From NCBI GenBank assembly GCA_002369525.1, contig DFFN01000137.1, positions 1 to 14,142 on the forward strand: a stretch of 14,142 nucleotides of DNA, written 5' to 3'. Numbering within the stretch: the stretch's first letter is position 1; every line of letters begins with the position of its first letter. The translations under genes and the position numbers were made by a program. This DNA comes from Lachnoclostridium sp. UBA3775. Lineage in GTDB: Bacteria; Bacillota; Clostridia; Lachnospirales; Lachnospiraceae. Under the pieces are notes generated by a model, which saw nothing but the letters and a program-made list of their open reading frames with translations, was not told the DNA's origin and searched no databases. Below are positions 12,168-14,142 of this stretch, in pieces.

Positions 12168-14142
12168 TTATTCTTCGTCGGTTTCATCTTCATCCTCATC
12201 ATCCCGTCTCTTTGAACGGAAGATAAGAACCCCTAGAACGATTACCACTATCAGTCCGACAGCCACAACAGGAAATACCTTCATGATGACACCGGAGGGA
12301 ACGATGGAACCGCGTGTGTTGGTTACTATCAGACTTGTATCATCTGTAAGCTGGAAGGTCTTGCTGTTACCAGTTGTCGCAGCTTCATCGCCTAGCTTGA
12401 ATTTAGCCTCATAGCCCTGCGACGCCGGATTATCCTCGGCAATTGTAATATCAACTCCCGGAGGCAAAGCGATTGTCACCGAATCTTTATGGCGAAGCGT
12501 AAAGGTATCGCCGGATTTCAGTTTCTCCGCCTGCTCCTCGCCGTTCTTGGACCACTCATACTCATCGATTTCCGAAGCATCCGCAACCGTAAGCGTGAAG
12601 GTAAATTCCTTTGACTTATCACCAAGGGAGCCTTCAACCTTTTTGGTAACGGTGAGGTTGACGGCAGTCTTCTCATTCGGAACACTCAGAGTGTAAACAT
12701 AACAATCTTCAAGCTCAACTATCTGATCAATATCTTCATCACCGCCAACACCCTGTATCAGAGTCGGTTGTCCAAGCGGTGAAAGCCTGAAAATAATATC
12801 ATCCTCCAGCTTTGCATAACCAGAAGGAGCCGATATTTCAGTAAGGAAATAAACCGACCCTTTTTCGCCTGGAGTCATAGCTCTGCCGCTGTCTTCTCCG
12901 GTTACAACAACCTCACCTTCACCATTGGTCGAGAAATCCTCAAATCCAGTCATCGGGGATTTATTCTTAACATAACCGCTGATGCTTGTATTGGCCTGTT
13001 TATATAATGAAAAATGAGCTCCCTGAAGCATAAGATCAGCATTCTGGTTATCTTTCTTCATTATTTTAAATATAAACGGCTTATTGTACACATCAATGTA
13101 GGCTTCTATTCCGTTTTCACCTTTTTTACCATTGGCCCACTTTTTCTGCGACCAGGCAGTACCGTCTGCATTATATAAGGTAGAATTACCTTCACCATCA
13201 ACCACGAATTTGAATGTATCCTGCAGGCCTACATAGCCTTTCGGAGCACTTATCTGCGTGAGTATATACTCTGAATTTCTTTCGAAATCGTAAAGAATCG
13301 TTACCGTTCCGTCCGGAGCAGATGTATACTTTTTGATAAGATTTCCGTTATGATCTCTCAGTTCAAAAACACCGCCCTCAAGAGGAACATCGCTGTCCCA
13401 CTTAAACAGCCTTATCTGAAGGCCGCCCTCACGGGTGTTCATTATGTTATCGGTTCTGGAACTGCCGGTATTTTCTCCGGGTGTATAGGAAGCAATATAT
13501 TTGAATTCCCTTTTCGCCTGTTCATCCGGAGGTGTTGTATCTTCAGTTCTTGTAGCTTCTATTTCTATCTCGCCTCCGTTTTCAACAGGCGTGATTTCAT
13601 CATATCCGCTAACCGTTCCGTCGGAAGCAACAGTAAAGTTATCGGGATCACCGATAAGCGTTACTTCCTTTACAACATAACCTTCAAAGCTTATCCTCGG
13701 ATCTCCGTTTAATTTATTCTGAAGTCTCGGCCAGAAATAGTATGTTGATGTTGAAGGTGACACTATTTTCCTTACCGAACCGTCAAGAAGCTCTCCGTCA
13801 ACATATACCGCAACATAAATCGGATCATGTCCCGTAGTTATTCTGATGTCGCTCCAGCTCTTTTTAACCGTGAGGCCGTAGCCTTTTCTGTTATTTACTT
13901 TCATTTCAGGATCATGGGCAACAATCACTCTTCCGGAATTCTGTTTCTCGGCATTAGTGGGAACAAGCATCTCGTAGGTCGGCTCCAAAGCTGTTGACTC
14001 CGCCACTTTCTGCCAGAATAACTGCTCATATCCCTTGTATACTAAGGTATCTCCATCCCTTTTTTCCTTAAGGCCATATCCGGTTTTATCGTCTTCCGTT
14101 ACTTTAAACACAGTACCGGCCGGCAGGTTAGGCACATAGACG
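12168..14142 (-). CDS. Large pilus tip or adhesin-like surface protein, C-terminal part (partial)
   Basis: The frame is open to the window edge; a GTG at 14135 is internal, since VYV continues before it, so the true start is missing. Numbering from that GTG, the visible 655 residues are a chain of Ig-like isopeptide domains. First comes the end of one domain (1-82, LPAGTVFKVTED). Next is a CnaB-type domain (about 87-233; Lys91/92, Asn230). A SpaA/prealbumin-like domain follows (237-351; Lys245, Asn351, but Gln294 where Glu is usual in SAPxGY), then a second one (353-487; Lys360, Glu433 in LTEISAPSGY, Asn487). Last is a Spy0128-like domain (492-607; Lys498/499, Glu567, Asn606). The sorting signal is IVPSG (611-615), then a membrane segment (about 619-639) and a long acidic tail. 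This resembles Cpa of the streptococcal FCT locus, a tip adhesin. Any ligand-binding or thioester domain would lie upstream, unseen. Confidence 0.88.
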   Translation of the reverse strand, partial: VYVPNLPAGTVFKVTEDDKTGYGLKEKRDGDTLVYKGYEQLFWQKVAESTALEPTYEMLVPTNAEKQNSGRVIVAHDPEMKVNNRKGYGLTVKKSWSDIRITTGHDPIYVAVYVDGELLDGSVRKIVSPSTSTYYFWPRLQNKLNGDPRISFEGYVVKEVTLIGDPDNFTVASDGTVSGYDEITPVENGGEIEIEATRTEDTTPPDEQAKREFKYIASYTPGENTGSSRTDNIMNTREGGLQIRLFKWDSDVPLEGGVFELRDHNGNLIKKYTSAPDGTVTILYDFERNSEYILTQISAPKGYVGLQDTFKFVVDGEGNSTLYNADGTAWSQKKWANGKKGENGIEAYIDVYNKPFIFKIMKKDNQNADLMLQGAHFSLYKQANTSISGYVKNKSPMTGFEDFSTNGEGEVVVTGEDSGRAMTPGEKGSVYFLTEISAPSGYAKLEDDIIFRLSPLGQPTLIQGVGGDEDIDQIVELEDCYVYTLSVPNEKTAVNLTVTKKVEGSLGDKSKEFTFTLTVADASEIDEYEWSKNGEEQAEKLKSGDTFTLRHKDSVTIALPPGVDITIAEDNPASQGYEAKFKLGDEAATTGNSKTFQLTDDTSLIVTNTRGSIVPSGVIMKVFPVVAVGLIVVIVLGVLIFRSKRRDDEDEDETDEE

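Noticed and set aside
14133..14135. GTG as the start codon of the adhesin
   Set aside because: The frame continues upstream to the window edge as V-Y-V, which completes the usual (V/L)-LPAGT strand of a domain, and there is no ribosome site.
5325..14142. Tandem pilin genes as a recombination cassette or invertible switch
   Set aside because: No long identical DNA repeats, inverted repeats flanking a promoter, or recombinase gene are visible; the paralogues share motifs only at protein level.
1..14142. CRISPR array, tRNA, rRNA or insertion sequence
   Set aside because: No regularly spaced repeats, cloverleaf-like sequences, transposase fragments or terminal inverted repeats were seen on either strand.

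Overview
The window holds nine genes, all on the minus strand, so the gene order below runs from high to low coordinates. GC content is moderate. The Shine-Dalgarno sites are AG-rich, two promoters read TATAAT, and the surface proteins carry Gram-positive sorting signals. One end carries the first residues of an iron-containing alcohol dehydrogenase of the type common in Clostridia. Together this suggests a gut or rumen Firmicute, most likely Lachnospiraceae or a relative; that placement is inference. I see no rRNA, tRNA, CRISPR array, transposon or phage gene. No gene-free stretch exceeds about 120 bases.

Region 14142-5325 is a sortase-assembled pilus locus. In transcription order it encodes: a large tip or adhesin-like protein, cut off by the window edge (14142-12168); three consecutive two-domain backbone-type pilins of 501, 434 and 558 residues (12049-10544, 10528-9224, 9203-7527); a small basal-type pilin of 208 residues (7546-6920); a short hairpin plus T-tract; a signal-peptidase-like protein that lacks the usual Ser/Lys dyad (6835-6203); and a class B sortase (6125-5325). 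This parts list matches the FCT pilus region of Streptococcus pyogenes (Cpa, SipA/LepA, Spy0128/T antigen, class B SrtC, FctB). The differences are that there are three Spy0128-like subunits instead of one and that the pseudo-peptidase and sortase lie at the 3' end. The expected process is as follows. The subunits are exported by Sec and held in the membrane by their C-terminal segment. The sortase cleaves the [IV]-P-[TS]-G signals and joins each subunit to a lysine of the next. Intramolecular Lys-Asn isopeptide bonds stiffen each domain. The basal pilin, with a different sorting motif, is anchored to the wall by another sortase outside the window.

Region 5324-214 is different. It has one very large, charged, coiled-coil-rich protein of 1631 residues with no signal peptide or membrane segment and with a visible internal duplication. 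The gene follows a short upstream region that contains a TATAAT -10 box, a tandem 11-bp direct repeat at the -35 position and a perfect 17-bp palindrome in the leader. I recognise no function for it. Next comes a near-consensus promoter (TTGACA / TATAAT) driving the truncated iron-containing alcohol dehydrogenase at the window start.

The points most worth following up are the three tandem backbone pilins with a conserved candidate pilin lysine, the inactive-looking signal peptidase, and the giant duplicated protein with its palindrome-bearing leader.
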